Shown: positions 1-8,711 of the stretch, piece after piece | How positions within the stretch are numbered: the first letter of the stretch is position 1 | Layout of the letters: every line of letters starts with the position of its first letter | Source of the DNA: Desulfobacca acetoxidans | GTDB taxonomy: Bacteria > Desulfobacterota > Desulfobaccia > Desulfobaccales > 0-14-0-80-60-11 | NCBI GenBank assembly: GCA_020722205.1 | Contig: DYLF01000015.1 | Span: forward strand, 1-35,879 | Reading direction: 5' to 3' | DNA length: 35,879 nt | Translations under genes and position numbers: made by a program | The notes under the pieces: generated by a model | What the model was told of the DNA's origin: nothing | The model's database searches: none | Seen by the model: the letters and a program-made list of their open reading frames with translations, nothing else

Positions 1-61
1 ATTTTAATTTTTGAGACGGCCGATTTGAGGGCATATTGGTTTTAGGAATTGCGAGCTGCGG

Positions 62-310
62 TCAACAGCGTCCCCTCAGGAACCGGCTGGGGGGGCCCAG
101 AAGAAAGGGTCCGAACCAATCTCGGATGATGAAGCCCCGGGAGGGTTCATGCGCCAGACCGTCCTGGTCGCTGGAGTCATTTAATTCCCTGGCTTCAAGA
201 AGGTGAATGCAACACTCCGCCAGAATATCCTCCCTGAGTGCTCCGGCCACCCATGCTGCCAAATATCCGTCTGAACCAGTGTATGCCATAACGCCTTCCT
301 GGCAATACAT
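62..310 (-). CDS. possible small hypothetical protein downstream of the endonuclease III-like gene
   Basis: 82 aa ORF, same strand as and just downstream of the glycosylase gene; no recognised motif. Confidence 0.3.
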   Translation of the reverse strand: MYCQEGVMAYTGSDGYLAAWVAGALREDILAECCIHLLEARELNDSSDQDGLAHEPSRGFIIRDWFGPFLLGPPSRFLRGRC

Positions 311-358
311 ATTGCAATATTTATTCCATGAGGTGGTGGTAGGGTCAGGGCGAGGAAA

Positions 359-1033
359 TTAAGGCCAATCTTGCAGAGGGCAGGAATCACATTGGGGCCT
401 GGGACGGCAAAAAGTTTTTCCCAGGCGGACCAACAGGGCATGAAATTCCTGGTACAGGGGAGTGTCAGGGGGCAGATGCTGCATAAAAAGTTGGCGGAGT
501 TCTTCATAAGAGCAGGTTTCAGGCGCCAGACGGTGGCGTGCGAGGATGCGAAAAGTATAGGCATCGACCACAAACGTGGGTTTATGAAGGGCATAGAGCA
601 GAATGCTGTCGGCGGTTTCCGGGCCGATGCCGGTTACCGACAGGAGAAGGGGGCGCAGATCGGCAAGGGTGCACTCGGCCATAACCTCCATGGAACTTTG
701 AAACCGGCTGGCGAGAAACTCCAAAAAATTTCTCAGGCGTTTGGCCTTGACATTGTAATAACCAACAGGTCGCAGACGTCGAGCCAGCTCGTCGGTGGGC
801 AGGAGATTCAGACCTTGGGGGGTTAAAAGATCATCTTTTTTGAGGTCCGCAATCACCCGGGCGACATTCTGCCAATTGGTATTTTGAGTCAGGATGGCCC
901 CCAAGGCGACTTCAAAGGGGGTTTCACCTGGCCACCAGCCCTGGGGGCCGAAGGTGTCCCACAATTTGGCGTAGAGGTCTCGCAACAAGGCTCCGGTGCG
1001 CGGCATGGTTAAGGCACCCCCTAACTGGGTCAA
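359..1033 (-). CDS. endonuclease III-like HhH-GPD DNA glycosylase
   Basis: ALGAILTQNTNWQNV, HhH-GPD segment LLSVTGIGPETADSILLYALHKPTFVVDAYT, C-terminal FCRPRPQCDSCPL Cys motif. Confidence 0.85.
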   Translation of the reverse strand: MTQLGGALTMPRTGALLRDLYAKLWDTFGPQGWWPGETPFEVALGAILTQNTNWQNVARVIADLKKDDLLTPQGLNLLPTDELARRLRPVGYYNVKAKRLRNFLEFLASRFQSSMEVMAECTLADLRPLLLSVTGIGPETADSILLYALHKPTFVVDAYTFRILARHRLAPETCSYEELRQLFMQHLPPDTPLYQEFHALLVRLGKTFCRPRPQCDSCPLQDWP

Positions 1034-1081
1034 GAGTAGTCAAACAATTTATTTGAAATGTTTACTTTGTTGAATGAAGCC

Positions 1082-1112
1082 AAATGGCCAATGGCTATCA
1101 GCTATTGGTCAT
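1082..1112 (+). repeat. heptanucleotide array (AAATGGC CAATGGC TATCAGC TATTGGT CAT), also a 12-bp hairpin
   Basis: Four or more 7-nt units; arms TGGCCAATGGCT (1085-1096) / AGCTATTGGTCA (1100-1111). Confidence 0.6.
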
Positions 1113-1295
1113 AGAAAGATAGTTTGAGAAAAATTTCCAGAGCGACGGTTGTAGAAGCTAGCCGGGATGCCGCAGGATTGCCAAACATCCTGTTGACTCC
1201 TTACCGCTTGTGGGGCCCGACATTGCATTTTCCCGTTTTATTTGGCCTGTTCTTGTGATATATCCCAAGACCAGAGGTGAAAAGTCAAGGAAACA

Positions 1296-3224
1296 ATGAC
1301 ACCCCAAATTACTTTTAAACCCTATGAGCTGACATTGGAAGTTCCGCCGGGGGAGAACCTGCTCAAGGCGGCATTAGAAGCCGGCGTGCATATCAACGCC
1401 TCCTGCGGCGGCAGCGGCGTGTGTGGTAAGTGCCGCATTCTGTTGGAGGAGGGTGATCTTGACTGTGCTGTGGAGACCTTGCTCAGCCCTGAGGAATGGC
1501 GTCTGGGATATCGTCAGGCCTGTCAGTGCCATGTTCGGGGTGATGTGGTGGTGCGTATTCCGCCGGAGTCTCTGCTGGACCGGAAGACCATCACCCGCCG
1601 TCGCCCACAGGTGGCCCTACGCCCCAGCCCGTTGGATTTGGCGGCTCTGAAGGAAGAAGGTCTTTACAATCCTGCCTTTCAGAAGAAATTTTTGCAGTTG
1701 CCACCACCTTCGCTGATCGACAACGTTTGTGATTTGGTCCGCCTGGAAACAGGTCTGGCCCGTCAGCACGGGTTGGACAACCTTACCCTGGATTTTTTCC
1801 TGCTCCAGAACCTGCCGCAAGTGATGCGGCAGGACAATTTCCGGGTCACCGCCACTCTGGACTTTGCCCAGAGGCGTTCGCGGAAACCGCGGCTGGTGCA
1901 CTTGGAAGCCAAAGACACCACAACGCGACACTTTGCTCTGGCGGTGGATATCGGCACCACAACGGTTTGGGTGCAACTATTGGATTTGGCCAAGGGTGAG
2001 GTCATCGGCGTGGCAGCGGACTATAACGGCCAGCTCAGCTATGGCGATGACGTCATCACCCGCATTGTTTACAGTCAAAAAGGCGATGGTTTGCGGACTC
2101 TTCAGCAGGCGGTGGTGATAACCATCAACAACATCATCCGAGGGCTTCTGAAGCGTTATCGTTTGGAGGTGGGGGAAATTTCCCATCTTATCGTGGCCGG
2201 CAACACCACTATGACTCACCTGTTTTACGGGCTGGACCCCAAATATATCCGTTTGGCTCCTTACACCCCCACCGCCTGCCATCTGCCGCCGGTGAGGGCC
2301 CGGGACCTGGGGTTGGAACTGCCGGCGCACGTCTTCATCTACAGTGTCAGCTCAGTGTCCAGTTATGTAGGAGGGGACATTGTGGCCGGGGTTTTGGCTT
2401 CCGGCCTCTATAAGGAACCGAAATTGACCTTGTTCATCGACATCGGCACCAACGGCGAGATTGTCATCGGCAACCAGGAATGGTTGGCCTGCGCCGCCTG
2501 CTCGGCCGGACCGGCCTTTGAGGGCGGGGGCATCCGCTTCGGCATGCGGGCGGCTAAGGGGGCCATTGAGGAGGTACGCATCAATCCTGAGACCTGCGAG
2601 CCCATGTTGATGACCATTGACTTGGCCAAGCCAAAAGGGATTTGCGGCTCGGGTCTGATCAATCTCCTGGCGGCGCTGATGGAGTCCGGCATCATTTTGC
2701 CGAACGGCAAGTTACGGGATGATCTGAATACCCCCCGCATCCGAGAGGGGGAAAACGGCCGGGAATTTGTGGTGGCCTGGGGAGCGGAGACGCAGGGTGG
2801 CGAGGACATCACCCTGAGCGAAGTGGACATCGACAATCTCATGCGGGCCAAGGGGGCCATGTTTGCCGGCTATCTGACGCTGTTGGAGAATGTTGGTCTG
2901 CGCCTTCAGGACATAGAACAGGTCATTTTAGCCGGCGCCTTTGGGTCTTTTATCAACCTGGAAAACGCCATTGCCATCGGGCTGATGCCGGACCTGCCCC
3001 GGGAATGCTTCCAGTTTGTGGGCAACGGCTCCCTGCAGGGGGCAACGCTTTTGGCGTTCTCCCGTGATCTTTTGGAGGAGGAACAGCGCATCGCCCAGAT
3101 GATGACCAACTTTGAGCTCTCCGAGACCCCGGGTTTCATGGACCAATACATTGCCGCCCTTTTCCTGCCCCACACCCAGGCGGAGTATTTTCCAAATGTT
3201 ATTGGCCGATTCAAGGGGCAGTGA
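1296..3224 (+). CDS. RACo-like 2Fe-2S ferredoxin/ASKHA domain protein (DUF4445; corrinoid activation type)
   Basis: N-terminal 2Fe-2S motif ASCGGSGVCGKC; ASKHA phosphate motifs AVDIGTTTVWVQLLDL and LFIDIGTNGEIVIG; 642 aa. Confidence 0.88.
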   Translation: MTPQITFKPYELTLEVPPGENLLKAALEAGVHINASCGGSGVCGKCRILLEEGDLDCAVETLLSPEEWRLGYRQACQCHVRGDVVVRIPPESLLDRKTITRRRPQVALRPSPLDLAALKEEGLYNPAFQKKFLQLPPPSLIDNVCDLVRLETGLARQHGLDNLTLDFFLLQNLPQVMRQDNFRVTATLDFAQRRSRKPRLVHLEAKDTTTRHFALAVDIGTTTVWVQLLDLAKGEVIGVAADYNGQLSYGDDVITRIVYSQKGDGLRTLQQAVVITINNIIRGLLKRYRLEVGEISHLIVAGNTTMTHLFYGLDPKYIRLAPYTPTACHLPPVRARDLGLELPAHVFIYSVSSVSSYVGGDIVAGVLASGLYKEPKLTLFIDIGTNGEIVIGNQEWLACAACSAGPAFEGGGIRFGMRAAKGAIEEVRINPETCEPMLMTIDLAKPKGICGSGLINLLAALMESGIILPNGKLRDDLNTPRIREGENGREFVVAWGAETQGGEDITLSEVDIDNLMRAKGAMFAGYLTLLENVGLRLQDIEQVILAGAFGSFINLENAIAIGLMPDLPRECFQFVGNGSLQGATLLAFSRDLLEEEQRIAQMMTNFELSETPGFMDQYIAALFLPHTQAEYFPNVIGRFKGQ

Positions 3225-3236
3225 TCAGTGCACACT
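3216..3236 (-). repeat. heptanucleotide array GGGCAGT GATCAGT GCACACT
   Basis: Three 7-nt units; contains the TGA stop of the RACo-like gene. Confidence 0.5.
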
Positions 3237-3444
3237 TCTAAAAGCAGTGTGCGCCTGAACTGGATGTTCGCTATTGGCTTAGGGAAGGATTTCTTTTTGA
3301 AGAAAAATTTGAGCCCGAAACTCGGGACTCGGAACTTTTACCGGATAAATCAGTCTGTAGGGGGAGGCCAGACTGGCTCCGAGAAGGGGTTTTCATGGCC
3401 TGGGGTATCCAATTGGCCATAATGTTTTCAGAGCAGGAGAAGTC

Positions 3445-3888
3445 GTGATGATTGGTCAGGTCATTAGCTGCCGCGGCCGCATCCTGGTGGTGGACCAGGA
3501 TGAGTGGGTGAGGGAATTCATGAGCCAGGTGAGCAAGTTCCTGGGTTTGGAGGAGTTAAAACTGGCTACCACGGCGGAGGAAGCATTGACAGCTCTCCAG
3601 GAGAGCGCCTTCGATCTCCTCATCACTGACCTCGCTTTGGCCGAGCACCATCGCCTGCTGGAGAATTTTCCGCAGCGCTTTCCCGGAATGCGGGTTCTTT
3701 TAATGGCAGAACCCCAACGTCGCACCAGCCATTGGGTTTATCGGAGTGAAGTGGACGTGGTAGTGAAACCTTTTCGGTTAGACGACGTGGTCAAAAAGAT
3801 TCGGGAAGCCATCCACCAGAAGCACCGGCAACAGGTGGAAGTGGAGTTTCGCCGCCTGAAGCAGGAGGTATTTCGGATTTTGCGGTAA
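3445..3888 (+). CDS. stand-alone response-regulator receiver domain protein
   Basis: GRILVVDQDE, phosphoacceptor-like LLITDLAL, VVVKPF lysine; GTG start at 3445 or ATG at 3448. Confidence 0.75.
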   Translation: MMIGQVISCRGRILVVDQDEWVREFMSQVSKFLGLEELKLATTAEEALTALQESAFDLLITDLALAEHHRLLENFPQRFPGMRVLLMAEPQRRTSHWVYRSEVDVVVKPFRLDDVVKKIREAIHQKHRQQVEVEFRRLKQEVFRILR

Positions 3889-4235
3889 TTTTCTTTGCGC
3901 TGAGCATGGCTCCCTGGCCGGCATCTCCATAAATTAGTTGCCTGGTCATGGGCGATGGTTCTCCCCCGAGATTGCCATCCTATAACGCCGCGGGTAAAGG
4001 ATATCCTGAGGCGCCTTCTTGGGCACCACTTCCGGTCGCACAATAGCTAGGGACTCCATATCTTTTCCAGTTGGTCCAATTGTACCCCTAATCTTTTTGG
4101 GAGCCATATGGGGTGCGGAGTAAGTTGGCGATTAGGGAGCATAAGATTCTACGGTGAAAAGGTTTTTCTGGTAAATTGGGAAATTCAAGATAGCATGTCC
4201 TGGTGGTTCATAATTAATGCCTATAATAGACTGAC

Positions 4236-5069
4236 ATGATTAGTATTACCGGTCTGACCAAACAGTATCAGGGGGTTACGGCTTTGGAGGGCCTCACCCT
4301 GGAGATTGGGGAGGGGGAAATCTTTGGGTTGTTAGGGCCCAACGGCGCCGGCAAGACCACCGCCATCAAAATTTTGACCACCTTGGCGTTTCCCAGCCAA
4401 GGCACAGCCCACATCGCCGGCTTTGATGTGGTGCGGGAACGCCGTCGGCTTAAACCCCTGATCGGGGTTTGTCCGCAGGAAATCAATCTGGACCGGGAGC
4501 TTACGGCCTACGAGAACCTCTGGTTTTACGGGCGGCTGTACGGGGTGTCTCCCCTGTCCCAGCGGATCAACGAGCTTCTAACCTGGGCTCAGTTGGAAGA
4601 GCGGAGCCACCACCAGGTCAAGGAGTTCTCAGGTGGCATGCAGCGTCGCCTGCTGATTGCCCGCGCTTTGTTGTCTCGCCCCCGGGTGCTTTTTTTGGAC
4701 GAGCCGACTGTGGGTCTGGACCCCCAGATCCGGCGGCAATTGTGGGATATGATCCGCCAGCTCAAAGCGCAAGGCATTACCCTATTGCTTACCACTCATT
4801 ACATTGAGGAAGCTGAGATGCTCTGCGAACGGGTGGGCATTCTGAATCGGGGCCGTCTCATTGCTTTGGATACGCCTCAGGCCCTCATCGCCCAGGTCGG
4901 CGGTTACGTGGTGGAGACGGTGGACGGCTTCCGGCGGCAGTATCTTCTGGTGCAGGACAGGACGCAAGCCTATGAGCGGGCGCAGCAGGAGTCTGATGGT
5001 GTCCTCATCCGCCAGGCTAACTTGGAGGACGTTTTTATTCAGCTTACCGGGGAGCGTCTGAGCCGATGA
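4236..5069 (+). CDS. ABC transporter ATP-binding protein (ABC-2 / drug-export type)
   Basis: Walker A GPNGAGKTT, signature FSGGMQRRL, Walker B VLFLDEP. Confidence 0.95.
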   Translation: MISITGLTKQYQGVTALEGLTLEIGEGEIFGLLGPNGAGKTTAIKILTTLAFPSQGTAHIAGFDVVRERRRLKPLIGVCPQEINLDRELTAYENLWFYGRLYGVSPLSQRINELLTWAQLEERSHHQVKEFSGGMQRRLLIARALLSRPRVLFLDEPTVGLDPQIRRQLWDMIRQLKAQGITLLLTTHYIEEAEMLCERVGILNRGRLIALDTPQALIAQVGGYVVETVDGFRRQYLLVQDRTQAYERAQQESDGVLIRQANLEDVFIQLTGERLSR

Positions 5070-5803
5070 ACTGGGTGGTCATCTTTCTCAAGGACATGCT
5101 TCTCTTTCAGCGGCGGCTGCTGCGCTTGGGGTACGTGATTTCCACTTTGTTTGCGCCCCTTCTTTACTTGGGGGCCTTTGGTCTGGGACTAGGAAAAAGG
5201 GTGCAGATTCCTGGCAGCTCCTATTTGGATTTTCTGCTGCCGGGCCTGGTGGCCATGAGCTCCATGACCAACTCCTACAGTTGGGTGGCCAGCAGCCTAA
5301 ATATGGGGCGGCTGTATTTCCGCACCTTTCAGATCTATCTGCAGGCGCCGGTAGCCCCGTGGGAGATTGTCACCGGGTTGATGCTGGCCGGAGTGGTGCG
5401 GGGTTTGTTTGCGTCATTGGTCATCCTGATCCTGGGGTTGCTGTTGGGCAGCCATTTGCACTTCAATGCGGTGTTTGTCCTGGCCCTGTTGATGAATGGC
5501 CTGGTCTTCGCCACCTTTGGGGTGGTGGTGGGCCTGAAGTCCAGATCTCACGAGGATACCGCCACCTTTACCAATTTCTTTATCATGCCCATGGCCTTTT
5601 TCGGCGGCACCTTCTTCCCGGTGGAGGAAATGCCCTGGTGGCTGCAATATCTCATTTATCTCCTCCCTTTAACCCACACCAACCGGCTGTTCCGGGCCCC
5701 TTTTTGGGGGGTGGAGAGCCTGACTTCCCTTGTTCTGATGGCTGCAGTCGGCTGTCTCTTAGCTGGTTTGTCCATCGTGTTCATTCGCAGGTACAGCGAA
5801 TGA
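5066..5803 (+). CDS. ABC-2 type transporter permease
   Basis: Hydrophobic multi-TM protein; ATGA overlap with the upstream ATPase; FFGGTFFPVEEMPWWLQ resembles ABC-2 permeases. Confidence 0.9.
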   Translation: MNWVVIFLKDMLLFQRRLLRLGYVISTLFAPLLYLGAFGLGLGKRVQIPGSSYLDFLLPGLVAMSSMTNSYSWVASSLNMGRLYFRTFQIYLQAPVAPWEIVTGLMLAGVVRGLFASLVILILGLLLGSHLHFNAVFVLALLMNGLVFATFGVVVGLKSRSHEDTATFTNFFIMPMAFFGGTFFPVEEMPWWLQYLIYLLPLTHTNRLFRAPFWGVESLTSLVLMAAVGCLLAGLSIVFIRRYSE

Positions 5804-5966
5804 GGTACAGGTCGAAAGCCGTGGTGATTATTCGCCCGGCAGCATGGTTTAGCGGGATCAAAAAAAGAAAGGCATATTTCCTGTGGCAGACTGTTTAGGG
5901 TCCTGGGGCTAGGGGGAAGTCGGCGGCAGTCTGGTAGAAAACACCTCTTGGGATTTCGCCGATGGG

Positions 5967-6167
5967 CTAGGGGCGTTGGAATTGGACGCCGTTTTTCTGC
6001 CAGGGAAAAAGGTCGGTCAGTAGGGTTTGACGCTGGTGGGGAGGAAGGGGTCGTGCCGGCCTGTTCATGCGCTCCGACAGGCTCACCGGCATGTCAATTT
6101 CCCGGCGGGGCTCCGGATCGACCAGGATTTTAAGGGCAGCGGCCAAGAGGCGAGGGCTCCGTCTCAT
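5967..6167 (-). CDS. possible small hypothetical protein or remnant
   Basis: 66 aa ORF 21 bp downstream of the flippase gene, genome-like codon use, but no clear RBS. Confidence 0.33.
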   Translation of the reverse strand: MRRSPRLLAAALKILVDPEPRREIDMPVSLSERMNRPARPLPPHQRQTLLTDLFPWQKNGVQFQRP

Positions 6168-6188
6168 TTATCTGGTATCATCTTTTGT

Positions 6189-7148
6189 TCACCTCTCCCG
6201 GGCGGCGACCAGCAGGCCCAAAGAAAGCCAAAAGGCTTCTCGCAAGCGCCTTAAGATGCTGAAGGCGGCGCCCAGGGTGGCGCCCAGGTTGAACCCCAAA
6301 GCCAACAGGACATTACCCCCTTCCTGCACCCCCAGGGCGGCCGGGATGACAAAGCCCAGGGCGGCAAAGAGCATGGCCAGTCCATCCAGGCATAAGGCCA
6401 AGGGCCAGCTGATGGGATGACCCAGAAGCCAGAAGATCAGATAGACCTCCACTCCATGCAGCAGCCAGCTCAGGAAAAACAGAACCAAGGCCGCCAAGCC
6501 GCGGCCGGGATGCTCACGGTAGAATTTGGCCAGGTGGGCATCCAGGACGCCAAGCTCCGCCTCCCTGGCTTTAAAGAATTGGGGGCACAGCCGCAGGCGG
6601 GTGAGAAAGCGCAGAGCCGCTAGACACGGCCCCTGGCGTTGCAGGAGGACGAACGTCAGAGCGCCAACTCCCAACAGCAGGGCACCCAGGCTGAGCATCC
6701 CCAAGTGAGCGACGGTTTGAGGCAAAAGCAGCGGTGCCAAGGCCACCCCCAGCAGGATATAGAGCACCAGGCTCAGCACCAAAATGCCCTTTTGGATCAC
6801 CACCGAGGCGGTGGCGTCTTCCCAGGGCACCCCATCGGCATGAAGACGCACAGCTTTGAATGGTTCCCCCCCTATGGAAGCGGTGGGTGTAAGCTGATTC
6901 AGGGCTTCTCCGGCCAGGCGTAAAAAATACAGCCGGATCAGGGAGGGGCGATGACGCTGGCTGAGCAGAATAAAATCCCACGACAGGGCCTCCAGCCAGT
7001 TGACCACGCCGTAGGGGAGGAGCAACAGCGGCCAATACCAGCCCACCTGCAAGAGATGCCGCGCCAGCTTCTCCCAGCCCACCTCATTGAGCATCCAGAC
7101 GAGAAAGAGGCCGGCCACGATCAGGAGGATGAAGGTCAGGCGGCGCAC
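6189..7148 (-). CDS. flippase-like / lysylphosphatidylglycerol synthase TM-region protein (UPF0104)
   Basis: Multi-TM protein of 319 aa with SIGGEPFKAVRLHADGVPWEDATASVV segment typical of UPF0104. Confidence 0.82.
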   Translation of the reverse strand: MRRLTFILLIVAGLFLVWMLNEVGWEKLARHLLQVGWYWPLLLLPYGVVNWLEALSWDFILLSQRHRPSLIRLYFLRLAGEALNQLTPTASIGGEPFKAVRLHADGVPWEDATASVVIQKGILVLSLVLYILLGVALAPLLLPQTVAHLGMLSLGALLLGVGALTFVLLQRQGPCLAALRFLTRLRLCPQFFKAREAELGVLDAHLAKFYREHPGRGLAALVLFFLSWLLHGVEVYLIFWLLGHPISWPLALCLDGLAMLFAALGFVIPAALGVQEGGNVLLALGFNLGATLGAAFSILRRLREAFWLSLGLLVAARER

Positions 7149-7152
7149 ACCC

Positions 7153-8697
7153 TCAGCCTTTTAACTCCGGCCCATGGCGCATGAAGAACAATAGGGGCAG
7201 CAAAAGAAGGAAAAGGACAGCCAAAAGCCAGTAATCTTCGCAAAAGGCCAGCATCTGGGCTTGGCGCAGCATTTCCTGGTAAAGCCCGGCCAGAGGCAGA
7301 GGATTTTCCCAATATTTCCAAGCAGGGCCAAGATAGGCAAAGATGTCTCCCATTCTGGCCTGCCAGTCCTGAAAAGAGGGGGAGAAGGGGGTTAGATGTT
7401 CCACCAGGTGGCTTTGGTGCATTTGGGCCCGGCGGGAGAGCAAGGTGGTAACGGTGGCGATACCGAAAGAACCGCCCAAGTTGCGGACCAGGTTGAAGAT
7501 ACCGGTGGCGTTGCCCATTTTCTCTTGGGAGATGCGGTGCATGGTGAGGGTGGTGAGGGATACGAAAGTGGTACCCAGACCGAAGCCCTGGATGAAGCGC
7601 GGCATGGCTGCCCAGTAAAAGTCTATCTGTGTATTATAAAGACTCATGAGGTAAACCGCCAGGCAATTGATGAGCAGACCCACTGCCACGAGCACGCGGC
7701 TGTCCACCTTGGTGGTGAGGCGGCCCACCACCGGCATGACAAAAAGGGAGGCCACACCCCCGGCTCCCAGGGCCAAGCCCGACAGGGTGGCGGTATAGCC
7801 CATGATAAGCTGTAGATAGAGGGGCAGGAGTACCACACTGGCGTACAGGGCAAAGCCGAAGAAAAACATGATGGTGACGCCGGCGGCATAAGTGCGTTCT
7901 TTAAACAGGCGCAGGTCCACCACCGGATGCTCGGTCTTGAGCTCCCAGTAAATCAGGAGCACCAGGGACACAGCACTGATCAGGGCCAAGCGGATGATAA
8001 ACACCGAGCCGAACCAGTCCTCACGTTCACCCTTGTCCAGGATGACCTGCAGAGTCCCCAGTCCCAGACAGAGCAATCCCAGCCCCAAATAATCGATACG
8101 GCCGGCCCGTTGGGCCCTGATGTAGTCTGGGTCGAAGATAAAGGCTCGGGTCATGATCAGAGACAAAAGACCAATGGGCAGATTGATATAAAAGACCCAA
8201 CGCCAGTTCCAGTTGTCGGTGATCCAGCCCCCCAGGATGGGGCCGATGATGGGGGCGATGACCACGCCGATGCCCCAGATGGCCATGGCCATGCCGCGCT
8301 CCCGGGGCGGAAAGGTTTCGAGCAGAATAGCCTGCGACAGGGGCTGCAAGGCGCCGCCGCCCACGCCCTGAAAAACCCGGAAAAAGATAAGACTCCCCAG
8401 GTTGGGAGCCGCCCCACAGAGCATGGAGCTGCCGGTGAACAGGGCCAGGCATAACAGCAGAAAGCGCTTGCGGCCGAACAGGGCGGACAGCCAGCCGGTG
8501 ATGGGCAAAACAATGGCGTTGGAGACCAGATATGAGGTCAGCACCCAGGTGGCTTCATCCACTCCGGCCGACAGGCTCCCGGCAATATGCGGCACGGCTA
8601 CATTGACCACCGTGGTGTCGATGATCTCCATGAAGGTGCCGGCCATTACCGCGATGGTAATGAGCCATTTGTTGACCTGGGGCGGCTCACTGCTCAC
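7153..8697 (-). CDS. emrB: DHA2-family MFS multidrug transporter (EmrB-like)
   Basis: MAGTFMEIIDTTVVNVAVPHIAGSL, 14-TM-like, LFGRKRFLL; GTG start overlapping the emrA stop. Confidence 0.92.
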   Translation of the reverse strand: MSSEPPQVNKWLITIAVMAGTFMEIIDTTVVNVAVPHIAGSLSAGVDEATWVLTSYLVSNAIVLPITGWLSALFGRKRFLLLCLALFTGSSMLCGAAPNLGSLIFFRVFQGVGGGALQPLSQAILLETFPPRERGMAMAIWGIGVVIAPIIGPILGGWITDNWNWRWVFYINLPIGLLSLIMTRAFIFDPDYIRAQRAGRIDYLGLGLLCLGLGTLQVILDKGEREDWFGSVFIIRLALISAVSLVLLIYWELKTEHPVVDLRLFKERTYAAGVTIMFFFGFALYASVVLLPLYLQLIMGYTATLSGLALGAGGVASLFVMPVVGRLTTKVDSRVLVAVGLLINCLAVYLMSLYNTQIDFYWAAMPRFIQGFGLGTTFVSLTTLTMHRISQEKMGNATGIFNLVRNLGGSFGIATVTTLLSRRAQMHQSHLVEHLTPFSPSFQDWQARMGDIFAYLGPAWKYWENPLPLAGLYQEMLRQAQMLAFCEDYWLLAVLFLLLLPLLFFMRHGPELKG

Positions 8698-8711
8698 TGC
8701 TTACTGCCCAT
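8684..8711 (+). repeat. heptanucleotide array GGCTCAC TGCTCAC TGCTTAC TGCCCAT
   Basis: Four 7-nt units spanning the emrA stop / emrB start. Confidence 0.75.

Noticed and set aside
371-826. 151-aa plus-strand ORF
   Set aside because: Antisense to the endonuclease III-like gene, which has clear family motifs.
3738-4043. 101-aa minus-strand ORF overlapping the receiver gene
   Set aside because: Arg/Cys/Trp-rich translation typical of non-coding frames; no motif.
7396-8454. 139- and 175-aa plus-strand ORFs
   Set aside because: Antisense shadows of emrB.
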